From NCBI GenBank assembly GCA_030549205.1, contig JAUKTV010000009.1, positions 1,488,001 to 1,552,000 of the forward strand: a stretch of DNA of 64,000 bases, given 5' to 3'. Below are positions 47,255-56,892 of this stretch, one piece after another. The translations under genes were made by a program, and so were the position numbers. Source of the DNA: Apiosordaria backusii. Its lineage: Eukaryota > Ascomycota > Sordariomycetes > Sordariales > Lasiosphaeriaceae. Numbering within the stretch: the stretch's first letter is position 1; the number at the start of each line of letters is the position of its first letter. The notes beneath the pieces were generated by a model. That model saw only the letters and a program-made list of their open reading frames with translations. It made no database searches and was not told the origin of the DNA.

Positions 47255-48623
47255 TTAGTCGCGGATCTTGGTCTGGCCTTCCTTGGGAGGGTCATAGACA
47301 ATCTTTCTCGACTTGAGCCACGCCCACTTGTACCGCTTAACCCAGACGCTCATAGCAAACAGGACCGACGTGATGACCAGAACCTTCATACCCATGCGCT
47401 TGCGGTCGTCCATCTCCGGCTCGGCAGCCCAGTGGAGGAACTCGGTAACGTCCTTGGCCATCTGGGAAGTTGTCGCGGGGGTCTCATCCTCGTACTCGAC
47501 CAAGCCATTGTACAGGACACGAGCCATGGCAATACCGGTACCGGGGAAGTAGGGGTTGAAGTAGAGGCCAGCGCCGACCTGGGCGCCAGCAGGGGGCTCA
47601 TCGGGGTAGCCGGTGAGGAGGCTGAAGATGTAATCGCAGCCACCATGGCGGGCCTTGACCATCAAGCTGAGATCGGGGGGGAGGGCACCGTTGTTGGCGA
47701 AACGGGCAGCCTCGTCGTTGGGGTAGGGAGAGGGGAGGTAGTCGGCCAGCTTGCCGGGGCGCTTCTCGATCTCACCCTGGTCGTTGGGCTCGGCGTCGTA
47801 CTCGTTCTCCTCAGCCAGCGCCTTGGCCTCGTCGACGGTCAGGATGGAGCCGACCAGCGAGCGGTAGGGCACTCTGCTGAGAGAGTGGCACGAGGAGCAG
47901 ACTTCGCGGTAGACCTGGAAACCTCTCCGGAGACTGTGTACGAGCAAGACATACGATGTAAGCTATCCATTCCGAGCTAGTAGGTGCAGGGGGTGGTGGG
48001 GGGTGGGGGGGAAAGAGCTTACGCTTGGTGGTCAAAGGTCTTGAGCCATTGCTCGTGAACCCAGGGGTACTTGGTGGGATGGAGACTATGTCGCCAGTAA
48101 GCTTCGCGATCTTGAATTCCATCTCGTGGTGCCGCAATTTCACAGCCGGTCGAATATCCCTCAACATGGGACCAACGGCCTCGGTCCTTGCGGCAACACA
48201 GCATGATCTCTGAAACCAACCACTCACCCTTCCTCAGCAGGCGTCATGGCATGGGAGTTGCCATAGAGATGGTAGTACCAGCCGACGGAGCCGGCAGCGA
48301 CAGCGGTGGCGGCGGCGGCGGCGATGTTCAGGCGAAGCGGCGACTCGGCAGAGGATCCGGAGCTCGAGGAAGCGGCGCGCTGGGAGACGGAGATGATTAG
48401 CTTCCAGCGGGCCACACAACAGCTGAGTCCTCGCCCGGGTCGATGGCCGGAGCTCCCTCGTCGGGGCAATTGGGCGGTGGTCGGCGGGCGATGTCGTCGG
48501 TGCTGTGTCATGCCACTACCGGGCCTGGCACTTCTTGGGCGAACTTACCTTGGTAATCTGCACGGCGCCATTTCTCGCGCTGGCGAAGGCGCGCATCGGG
48601 CGCACGCAGGACCTCGCAAGCAT
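47255..48623 (-). CDS. CYT1: Cytochrome c1, haem protein of respiratory complex III, 322 aa
   Basis: Four exons: 48623-48549, 48379-48228, 48085-48023 and 47933-47255; introns 169, 142 and 89 bp; 969 nt. The N-terminus is bipartite, a basic mitochondrial presequence (MLARSCVRPMRAFASARN) followed by an Ala-rich hydrophobic sorting segment (LRLNIAAAAATAVAAGSVGW). The haem site CSSCH follows LRRGFQVYREV. The expected Met ligand lies in GTGIAMARVLYNG, where most fungi read AMPRVLYNG; the Pro-to-Ala change is a small oddity. A C-terminal helix (VLVITSVLFAMSVWVKRY) anchors it in the inner membrane. It passes electrons from the Rieske protein to cytochrome c. Three early introns crowd the 5' end, as is common for this gene in Sordariomycetes. 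Confidence 0.95.
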
Positions 48624-48677
48624 GGTGGGCACACCTTGCGGAGCTTAGGGGGGTATCGTGGGTGATCTGACAAGGCA

Positions 48678-48691
48678 ATTGGCCTGCCAAT
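48678..48691. promoter_or_regulatory. Divergent CCAAT pair, proximal (CYT1 promoter)
   Basis: ATTGG (48678-48682), four bases, then CCAAT (48687-48691), 55 bp upstream of the CYT1 start codon. CCAAT is the core site of the HAP2/3/5 (CBC) complex, which controls respiratory genes in fungi; in yeast CYT1 is a HAP target. Confidence 0.55.
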
Positions 48692-48782
48692 GTCGGTGTT
48701 TTGAGGTTGGTGGCTCGGGCTGGTGATGGTCGACGCAGTCAGGATTCTCAAATTCGGGATTCTTAGGAACTCTGGCTGTCTA

Positions 48783-48796
48783 ATTGGCCGACCAAT
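48783..48796. promoter_or_regulatory. Divergent CCAAT pair, distal (CYT1 promoter)
   Basis: ATTGG (48783-48787), four bases, then CCAAT (48792-48796), with the same spacing as the proximal pair and 105 bp from it. The exact repeat of the arrangement argues for function over chance. Confidence 0.55.
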
Positions 48797-49175
48797 CATA
48801 GCTGCGCTGACGGCCTATCAATTTTTCCGCCAGCCTTTCCCTTGCTCGGTTGCGGGTGCTATGGGCTTGGCTTGTGCAATCCAGTCCCCAAGCTCCCACT
48901 CAACCTCCACCATTTCCCATGTGTGCTCGGGAAGTTGAAACCTGGATGGATGGAGCTTCTGCTTCTTCACAACATCACTGCACACAAGTCATATACTGTC
49001 AACGACAATATTATACGTTTACGCATACCGCCTTGTCCCGCATTTGTCATTCGCACCGAGGATATAAAAAAACACAGCTACTTTTCCTTACACTTGGAAC
49101 GCCAGAAACGCCACTATTAAAACCCATGTCCATGTATACAACGCTCGAGATTGGAGTCAGACTCTTCCATTGCTC

Positions 49176-50476
49176 TTAGGCGCTCTTCTGGCTGAGGACC
49201 TCTCTCCGCTTCTTTACCGCATTGGCAAGCCGATCCAGGACAGAAACGGTTTCCTCCCAACCAATGCAGGCATCAGTGATGCTCACGCCATACTTGAGGC
49301 CCTCCTTGCCCTCCTTGGGCACCTTCTGGTTGCCTGTGTCGGGGTTAGTAACTCATGGGATCAATCTCGACAGTTGATGGGGATGACTTACCCTCGCCAA
49401 TGTTGCTCTCAATCATTACACCCATAACACCCTCCTCGCCCTTCTCGATCTGCTCAGCCAGTGTGGCAGCAACCTTGGGCTGGTTCTTGTGGTTCTTGAG
49501 GGAGTTGCCGTGGCTGCAGTCCACCATCAACCGTTGACGGAGGCCAGCCTTTTCGAGAGCCGCCTTGGCCTCAGCAATGCTCTTGGCATCGTAGTTGGTA
49601 CCCTTGGTACCGCCACGCAGAATCACGAAGCAATCCTCGTTACCGACGGTGCCAACAATGGCCACAACACCGGGCTTCGTCACAGACAGGAAGTGATGGG
49701 GGTGCTTGACGGCGCCAATAGCGTCGACCGCGACGCCCAAGCTTCCGTCGGTGCCGTTCTTGAAGCCGACAGGGAAACTGAGACCGCTGGCGAGTTCACG
49801 GTGAAGTTGGCTCTCAGTCGTGCGGGCTCCGACGGCACCAACGCTCAAAAGATCAGCCAGGAACTGTGGGCTGATGGTATCGAGCATCTCGCTGGCAAGG
49901 GGCATGCCCTTGGTGGTGAGGTCAACAAAGAGCTGTCTGCTCAGACGAAGGCCCTTGTTGATCTTGAAGCTGTTGTCGATATCGGGGTCGTTGATAAGAC
50001 CCTTCCATCCCACGGTAGTGCGCGGCTTCTCAAGGTAGGAACGCATAACAATCAACAACTCGTCCTTGTGCTTTTCCTTCTCCTTGAGAAGCATGTCACA
50101 GTACTCGAGCGCCGCCTTCGGATCATGGATAGAGCAAGGTCCAATAACGACCAGAAGCCGTTTCTTCTCGTCGGTATCGTTGACAATGGCAACGGCCTCT
50201 TCACGCCCTTCCAAAACGGTGCGCTTAGACTCGACAGTCTGGGCAATCTCGTGTTGGAGCAAGTCGGGTGGTGTCAATGGGTTGTAGCCGCGGACTGGAG
50301 GGAGTCAGCGCTTGCTGCACACATGCGACGTTCTGTATTGGGTTCACGTACTCCTCCAGTCTTCGCTCTCGGCCTTGTTGCCAACATTCTTGTTTTCAAT
50401 ATAAAAGCCCTATCCAGCAAGGTGAGTCAACGGAGGTCTGTTGCTCCACGGCGCTGTGACATGAACCTACCGACAT
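49176..50476 (-). CDS. 3-deoxy-D-arabino-heptulosonate-7-phosphate (DAHP) synthase, 374 aa
   Basis: Four exons: 50476-50471 (only ATG TCG), 50409-50352, 50294-49392 and 49333-49176; introns 61, 57 and 58 bp; 1125 nt. It joins phosphoenolpyruvate and erythrose-4-phosphate as the first step of the shikimate pathway. Type I (AroG/Aro3/Aro4) motifs are present in order: YNPLTPPDLLQHEI, VVIGPCSIHD, YLEKPRTTVGWKGLINDP, ARTTESQLHRE, FKNGTDG, DCSHGNSLKNHKNQP and ITDACIGWEET. The first exon of two codons is needed to give MSGFYIENKNVGNKAESEDWR before the conserved block. Which amino acid (Phe or Tyr) inhibits it cannot be read from the sequence. The large opposite-strand frames are shadows of this well-conserved gene. 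Confidence 0.95.
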
Positions 50477-51174
50477 GGTGGCTGCGGTTGTGTCTTGTGT
50501 GTCGCAAAAGGATCGGCTCAATTGGCAACGAAAATGGTGAAGTTGGGCACAGATTGGGGTGTTTTGCAAAGAAAAAGATATTGCAGAGCAAAGGTTGCAT
50601 GAATCTTTTTTTCGCCGGTTGGCGGTCAAAGAGCTCGAGGCCAATTCAACTCCTCCCCCTCCCATAAAGTTTTGAGAGGGGCAACCTCCAATGAGTCAAA
50701 GTGGGGCTACCCTCCTGAGTCCTGACTTACAAGCAGATGCGGCTTGATTGATGCGAGGAAGGGAAACGTCCCTCATCCGAAAACCACTTCTAGTTTTGGC
50801 AAAGAACCGCGTCAAAGACAATTTGGCCTGGGCTTGCTTTGTTCATCCCCTGTTCCTGGACACGTCGGCTTCAAGGCACACTGCTGTCGACAATGAATGG
50901 GAGCAGAGAGTATGGTTCAATAGGTATGTAATTCGCCTCACAGCATTGGCCCTCGTAGCCCTTCAGATGTCGAGAGAGTGGTTCGAGTCGACCCCACATC
51001 GCTTCCAAGGTATCGAGCTGCTGAGAAGCGCCGTATCCCCTGCAGGCGGGAGCTCGAAGCAGGTCCCACCCGCCGACGTCGGACTTTGATTCCCATGCCT
51101 TGTCTGGGTATATCCCCCTCAAAGATATGCTAACTGTACAATATAAATGCCGCCGCTTCTGAGCTCACCGTGTC
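50477..51174. other. Intergenic: DAHP synthase promoter
   Basis: 698 bp between two minus-strand genes. No coding frame is supported; the only named site is TGAGTCA at 50692. Confidence 0.5.
50692..50698. promoter_or_regulatory. TGAGTCA site, cross-pathway control (CpcA/Gcn4 type)
   Basis: TGAGTCA lies about 216 bp upstream of the DAHP synthase start. TGASTCA is the site of the Gcn4/CpcA/CPC1 bZIP factors that raise amino-acid biosynthesis genes during starvation. A second copy lies in intron 1 (50423-50429). Confidence 0.5.
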
Positions 51175-52017
51175 TCATTCCATTTTGATGGGATGGAGAG
51201 CTTCCTTCTTGAACTCTTCAATGCCGTTGATCTTGCCATACAGCCATTTCAAAGCCAGTGTGCTCGCCGTCATGAGCACGGCTGACACTGAGAACAGAAT
51301 TACTCGTTGCCAAAATTTCAGCAGCTCAAGAATAGGATACGGGTACCTGCAAGCCATGATTAGACAAAAGCAACGCAAACCAACTACGACAAAGGTTTAG
51401 TGTGTGCCTGCAGAGTAACCGTACCATCCATTCCGCTCAAAACAGTACTCTACCCAGCCAAAGTACAGAAACCCCAAGCAGATACTGAGAGCCATGGCGC
51501 TGTATCCTTTGATGGTCCATGGAGGGCTCAGTAACATCAAATCCAGTGTCAACATGACAGCTGGCATCGCATGAAACCCACTGTTCAAGCTGGTAGTCAG
51601 CTTGAAGATCTTGATGGTCATGGGCACTCTTACTTACAAGTCAGGGAGAAAGGGAAGTGCGAATTCAGGCGGGAAAACGAGAGACTTGTCAATGGCACTT
51701 ATGCTCCAGTACAGAATGCTGATCAGAAACTCCAAGGGCGTAGAACACACCGAAAGAGCATTTTTGATTCCAAAAAGCTGAGGGTTCAGTGTCAGATCGG
51801 CCAACAATCCAAATGCGAAGGTGGCTGTTGCCAGTGCAAGCCCAATGATGGTGAGGAACTGAAAATCACCACCAAATCCGAAGTGAATCTCGGTTGGGAA
51901 CTGCTGTAGGTACCAAAAGCTGTACGAGTAGGACAGTAGGCCGATAATATGCACGACGGCTGAGAAGCTCCGGGAAGGAGAGGACAGCCGTTGTAAGGGG
52001 TGGGTTTGTAGTGCCAT
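51175..52017 (-). CDS. FAR-17a/AIG1-like integral membrane protein, 238 aa
   Basis: Three exons: 52017-51638, 51589-51425 and 51346-51175; introns 48 and 78 bp; 717 nt. About six hydrophobic helices are visible. Family signs are LTIIGLALATATFAFGLLADL in the second helix, the block LSVCSTPLEFLISILYWS, FLNSGFHAMPAVMLTLDLML with the conserved His, and YCFERNGWYPYPILELL before the last helix. Animal AIG1/ADTRP proteins use a Thr and this His to hydrolyse fatty-acid esters of hydroxy fatty acids; whether fungal members do so is not shown by the sequence. The start at MALQTHPLQ gives a usual length. The last residues (HPIKME) are short and polar. Confidence 0.85.
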
Positions 52018-52656
52018 TCTGGATGTTGGACGGGTGAGCAGGACGCGCGCCGGAATAAACGAAATTGTGAGATTCCTACCTGAATATTCATACACGATGC
52101 TTCATGAAGTGCATATATGTGGATGTGTATATCATATGAGAGTCCTACAGAACGAACGGGTTAAAAGCAGGAAAGCCGATCAAGAGCGGTAACGGATGGA
52201 TCCTCTCTACGTCATCGACCACGAGAAGAGATGCAGGGGGTTTGATATGCAAACAAAAGTTAACGAGTCGTCGCCTTAATGGCCAGCCATCCACGGTACA
52301 ATTTTTGGCACTGTTTTCCGGTTCAAGCCCAAGAGGATTGGTTCCATTTGCCATGAACGATAAAAGTCAACGGCCAAAAGCCATGGAGTGGTCGGCTGTG
52401 ACTGACGTTCAGCCCAGGGGTGCTCCTAGCGTCCGAACTTCCCCGGGCCTTCCACAACAAGTCTGATCTTAGCGCCTTGGCATCAGCCCCACTTGCATGG
52501 CGGCACGAAGCGATGCCCGATTTGGATGCGCGTTGGAGAGTGGTGTTCGCGTGTCTCTCCAGAAATTGTTAACCACCAGACCAGCTCAGCCATATCATCG
52601 TCATCTTCTCAAGACCCGGTCCTCTGGTTAGCAGTCCCAGTGGGTTGTTGTTTAAA
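52018..52656. other. Divergent promoter region, FAR-17a (-) and WD40-cyclophilin (+)
   Basis: 639 bp between two outward-facing genes; a shared promoter is likely. No further motif stands out. Confidence 0.5.
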
Positions 52657-54669
52657 ATGGCAGACAATTCAAACGACGACGACTTGAAGCCCAACAAGCG
52701 CAGCCATGCAGAATTTACAGAGAATGATGGCTCGGGTAAGTTTGTTCAATTTACTTATCTGGTCTTCCCGGTTAACATTCTCTTTGCGCCTGCTAACCAT
52801 GCCCTCCAGATACGTCTTCCGACGATGACATGGGACCACAGTTGCCCTCCGCGGCAGCGCCCAAAAAGAAGCGCCGTGTTCTGCCTTACGAAAAGCTGTA
52901 CATCTCCGCCCTTCCCAAGTCGACCCGTTACTCCAAGTCCCTGATGCACAAGGAGCAATTGGCATTCCTCACCATGACCCCCCTGACCGAATTCCTCATC
53001 ACATCATCCGTCGACGGCGTGGTAAAATTCTGGAAGAAGGTCGCCGATGGTATCGAGTTTGTGAAAGAGTTCAAGGCCCACCAGGGAGAGATCCGCTCTG
53101 TTTCGGCCAGCGCCGACGGGAGAAGCTTTGCTACCGCTGGCGTGGACAAGACGGTGAAGCTGTTCGATGTCATGACGTTTGATCTTTTGGCCGTCATAGA
53201 ACTCGAGTTTGTGCCGCGGTGTGTATGCTGGGTGCACAAGAAGGGCGCTTCGCTCCCTCTTCTGGCCATATCCGACGATAATAAGAAGCCTGGCATACAT
53301 ATCTACGATGGTAGGGGCGAAAATTTAACCCCTATTCATACTATCAACGGTCTTCACCGCAGCCCTGTCTCGTTGATGGCTTTCAACGACCAATATGACT
53401 GCGTAATATCGGCCGATGAAGGAGGGATGGTTGAGTATTGGCAGCCCGGAGGATCCTACCAGAAACCGGACAACGTCTTTGAGTACAAGAGCTCAACAAA
53501 TCTGTTTGACTTCAAAAAAGCAAAGTCTGTACCAACCTCGCTCACGCTGTCACCAGACGGGAGTCGATTCGCGACAATATCCTTCCCTGATAGGAAGATC
53601 CGCCTCTTCGACTTTGCCTCGGCTAAGCTCCAGCGCACCTATGACGAGTCCCTCCAAGTAATCGAGGAGATGCAGCAAGCCGGAACAGCTATTCAAAAAC
53701 TAGATCCAGTCGAATTTGGCCGCCGATTGGCAACGGAACGGGAGATCGAATCACCAGCCCTCCGTGACAAGTTCAACCTCATCTTTGACGAGTCTGGCCA
53801 CTTTCTTCTCTATGGCTCCTACCTGGGCGTCAAGGTCCTCAACACGTTTACAAACCAGGTCGTCAAGGTGTACGGCCGAGAAGAACATTACCGCCCACTG
53901 GCACTGGCTCTGTATCAGGGCCAACCTCAAAAGAAGGGCGTCACTACAGTAGCCATGGCGGCCTCCAGCAACCCGCTTCTTCAAGAATCCGAGACGAGAG
54001 ACCCCATTCTGATTACCACAGGCGTGGGCAAGGTTCGATTCTACATGTTCACGAATGACGAAGAGTTTTCCAAGTCGACTAGAGATGTGCAAAACGAGAA
54101 GCCTACAATCTTAGGGGCAAAGAAAACGGAGCAGAAGAAGGTTGCCGAGACGGGCACATCAGCGATTATCCACACCACGTACGGCGACATTCACATCCGA
54201 CTCTTCCCGGACGCTGCCCCTAAAGCCGTGGAAAATTTTGTCACGCATTCCAAGCGCGGGTACTACAACAACACCATTTTCCATCGTGTGATCCGGAAAT
54301 TCATGATTCAGGGTGGCGACCCGCTGGGGGATGGTACTGGTGGTGAAAGCATTTGGGGGAGAGAATTCGAGGATGAGTTTAGCACTTTGAAACACGACAA
54401 GCCATATACCGTCAGTATGGCGAATGCTGGACCCAACACCAACGGGAGCCAGTTCTTCATCACGACTGAGAAAACAGTGAGTTGTGTCTTTTTTTCCCTT
54501 ATCTCTGACAAGTCGATGCTGACCAACTCAGCCATGGCTTGATAACAAGCATACGATTTTTGGGCGCGCCGTCCAGGGGTTAGATGTCATCCACAGGATC
54601 GAAAATGTTAAGACCTACAAGGAGCAACCGGTGGAGGATATCAAGATTGTCAACATTGACATCGCGTAG
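52657..54669 (+). CDS. cyp15: WD40-repeat cyclophilin (PPWD1/Cyp15 type), 627 aa
   Basis: Three exons: 52657-52735, 52810-54476 and 54532-54669; introns 74 and 55 bp; 1884 nt. The acidic N-terminus and APKKKRRVLPYEKLYISALPKS (a basic nuclear-localisation-like run) lead into WD40 repeats from about residue 70 (VKFWKKV, TVKLFDV, GMVEYW, KIRLFDF). The C-terminal cyclophilin domain (about 460-627) begins IIHTTYGDIHIRLFPDAAPKAVENF, with the active-site block FHRVIRKFMIQGGDP, TGGESIWGREFEDEF, GSQFFITTEKTPWLDNKHTIFG and EDIKIVNI. The catalytic Arg and the Trp of the cyclosporin-binding pocket are both present. PPWD1 proteins are nuclear spliceosome-associated prolyl isomerases. The stop is 92 bp from that of the convergent FMN gene. 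Confidence 0.93.
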
Positions 54670-54761
54670 GCTTGCTGGTAGCGATTGATTAGGGGACTAT
54701 GAATAAGAACCAAGAGCCAGGAATCAACCATACAACGACGCCATCCCAGAAGATCCTCCAC

Positions 54762-56357
54762 CTAAAGCGACGTTTTGACATCGCCACCGTAGCTGATCTT
54801 TCTGAGCATGCTCCTGTTCAGCTCAGCCACCGTTTGCGCGCCCAACAAACCCATAGACTGGTCCACGTCGGCCAAAAGCGACGCCAGAACATGCTTTGCG
54901 CCTTCTGTCCCTGTAATCCCTAAACCATATATTACCGGCCTACCCACCAAGACCGCCTTTGCCCCCAAAGCCAAGGCTTTCAACACATCCACCCCTGTAC
55001 GAATCCCCGAGTCGAACATGACAGTCAGGCGGTCCCCAACGGCGTCTACAATCTCTGGTAGCATCTCCAAGCTCGGCACCGCCCCATCCAGTTGCCTACC
55101 CCCATGATTGCTCACGATTATTCCGTCCACTCCACTCCTCGCGGCCAACACCGCGTCCTCCACGCTCAGCACCCCCTTGAGCACAATCGGCCTGTCTCCC
55201 CATAGCTTCCTCAACGTGGCAAGATCCTCCCACTTGTGCGCATGCCCCGAAAACACTTCCCCTGCCCAATACCGACTCGCGGCGAGGATATTATCCTCCA
55301 CCGCCGCCTCCCCACCGAACTTGTCTGCGAATTTCTGCCGAAATACCGAATCACTGAATCCGAGGGCGTTGCCCTCCCCGACGGCAAAGGGGAGGAAACC
55401 CGTGTCGAGATCTAGCGGCCGCCAGGCCATGGTGAAAGTGTCTAGCGTCACGACCAAGACTTCGCAGCCTGCCACTCTGGCTCGGGAAAGCAGGGATGCG
55501 GTAATGTCGTCGTCGACGGGCCAGTAGAGCTGGAACCAGCGGGAGGGTTTTGAATCGGGGACCAGGGTGGGAGCGGACGAGGTCGGAGGTCTGGTTTCTG
55601 TTTCTCTTTCTCCTGTTGGTGCTGTTGCTGTGGTTGTGGGCTGCGCTGGGGCATCTTCTGTCTCTGGTGAGGGCTGGGGGGTTTCTGTCTCCTCTAGAGC
55701 GGCGACGATCTCTTCCAAAGGCGTACTGGATGCGGTGCTATAGATGAACGGGACGTTGAGAGCAGCGCAGGCTTTGGCGACACCGGTTTCTGCGTCGGCG
55801 TGGTAGGCTGATTGCACGCCGATGGGGGCCATGAGTATAGGAGAATCTGGAGTGTGTAATTAGCTGATATGCCCTTTTCTTCATGTTTTTGAATTTGGCT
55901 GTGCTTGGTGAGGTTGGTGTGAAGAGCGATATTGCATACCATAGGTCTTGCCAAACAGCTTCACACTCAAGTTACGAGGCAATGTGTCCCTCAGCATACG
56001 GGGTATGACCTTCCACTGCCTGAAGGCTAGCCGGTTGGCGTGCATTGTTGCTTGCTCTCCCGCTCCCCCGAAGAGGTAGTTGAATCCCTGGGGACTCATG
56101 GCCTCTCGGGCTTGCTGCTCAAGCTTGTTGGGGTCGGTGGTAGTGATTGGCTTTTTGCCCGCTGTGAGGGCCTGGAAGTAAATATCAATCTGATATTGGC
56201 CATAGGCAATCTTGTTTCTGTTGGTGACGGTGGTGGTAGTGTCGATGTTGGTGGTCGTGATTATGGGAGGCGTCTTCTCCTCTTTGCTGTTGGCATTCAA
56301 ATTATTCAAGTTTGGCCTGTCGGCTTCGTCGCCGTTGATAGATTTGGACGGATTCAT
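54762..56357 (-). CDS. FMN-dependent alpha-hydroxy-acid dehydrogenase (lactate oxidase/monooxygenase-like), 500 aa
   Basis: Two exons: 56357-55940 and 55846-54762, one 93-bp intron, 1503 nt. An N-terminal Thr/Asn-rich tail of about 55 residues precedes the (beta/alpha)8 domain. Motifs in order are YLFGGAGEQATMHANR, APIGVQSAYH, PFIYSTAS, RWFQLYWP, the Lys of PIVLKGVLS, SNHGGRQLDG (active His and Arg, near residue 388), DSGIRTG and LGAKAVLVGRP. It should oxidise an L-2-hydroxy acid such as lactate, giving electrons to O2 or another acceptor; the substrate is inferred. Between YSTAS and RWFQLYWP there is a low-complexity insertion of about 50-60 residues rich in Thr, Pro and Glu, not usual in the family. 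There is no clear mitochondrial signal or peroxisomal SKL (C-terminus VKTSL). Confidence 0.9.
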
Positions 56358-56892
56358 TTTGAATTGAGGCTTCAAAATCACTAAAGGGGTATCACAAAAC
56401 CTTTCTTGCTGTAATGAAATGAGAAGATGAATAGTTGAAAATGAAGCTGATTCAATTTCCCCGCACAGCTACCCACTTGCTGGCGGTTCGCTCTTTCTTT
56501 TAAATGCCAATGCCAAAGCTCGTAAATTGTGGGGGCATAGCTGTAGTGAGAGTGAGATCAACATGGCCTATGATGCCTCACGCTTGCATTTGTAAACAAT
56601 CACCATTGTGCTATTTCAACCGTCTTGATTGTTTATTGTGATCATCGCTGCCCCTCGGCAAGCATTGCAAGAATGTCTGCTCTCTACCTGGGAATCAAAA
56701 CAAACCAAAACGCCGACCAGATGCTCTCCCAAGACACACTTGCAATAGCCTTTACACCGATAGACTGTTAGCCTGACGCCGTTTTGTTTTGAGCAGAAAC
56801 AAACCCCCCTTGGTCATTCTTTTCGGCCCTTACACAGCGTCCCCGCTCACTCTCAAACGCCCGGGATCTTCACAGCGCAGCGCGATCGTCAT
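56358..56892. other. Intergenic: FMN enzyme promoter
   Basis: 535 bp between two minus-strand genes, with no supported frame. Confidence 0.5.

Larger units (their letters stand above)
48624..49175. other. Intergenic: CYT1 promoter and 3' end of DAHP synthase
   Basis: 552 bp. Besides the two CCAAT pairs I see no further site or gene. Confidence 0.55.

Noticed and set aside
49489..50667. 392-codon + strand frame opposite DAHP synthase
   Set aside because: The minus strand carries an unmistakable DAHP synthase with all motifs; the + frame runs across its introns.
50960..51060. tRNA-like GGTTCGAGTC box
   Set aside because: No A box, acceptor stem or cloverleaf could be built around it.
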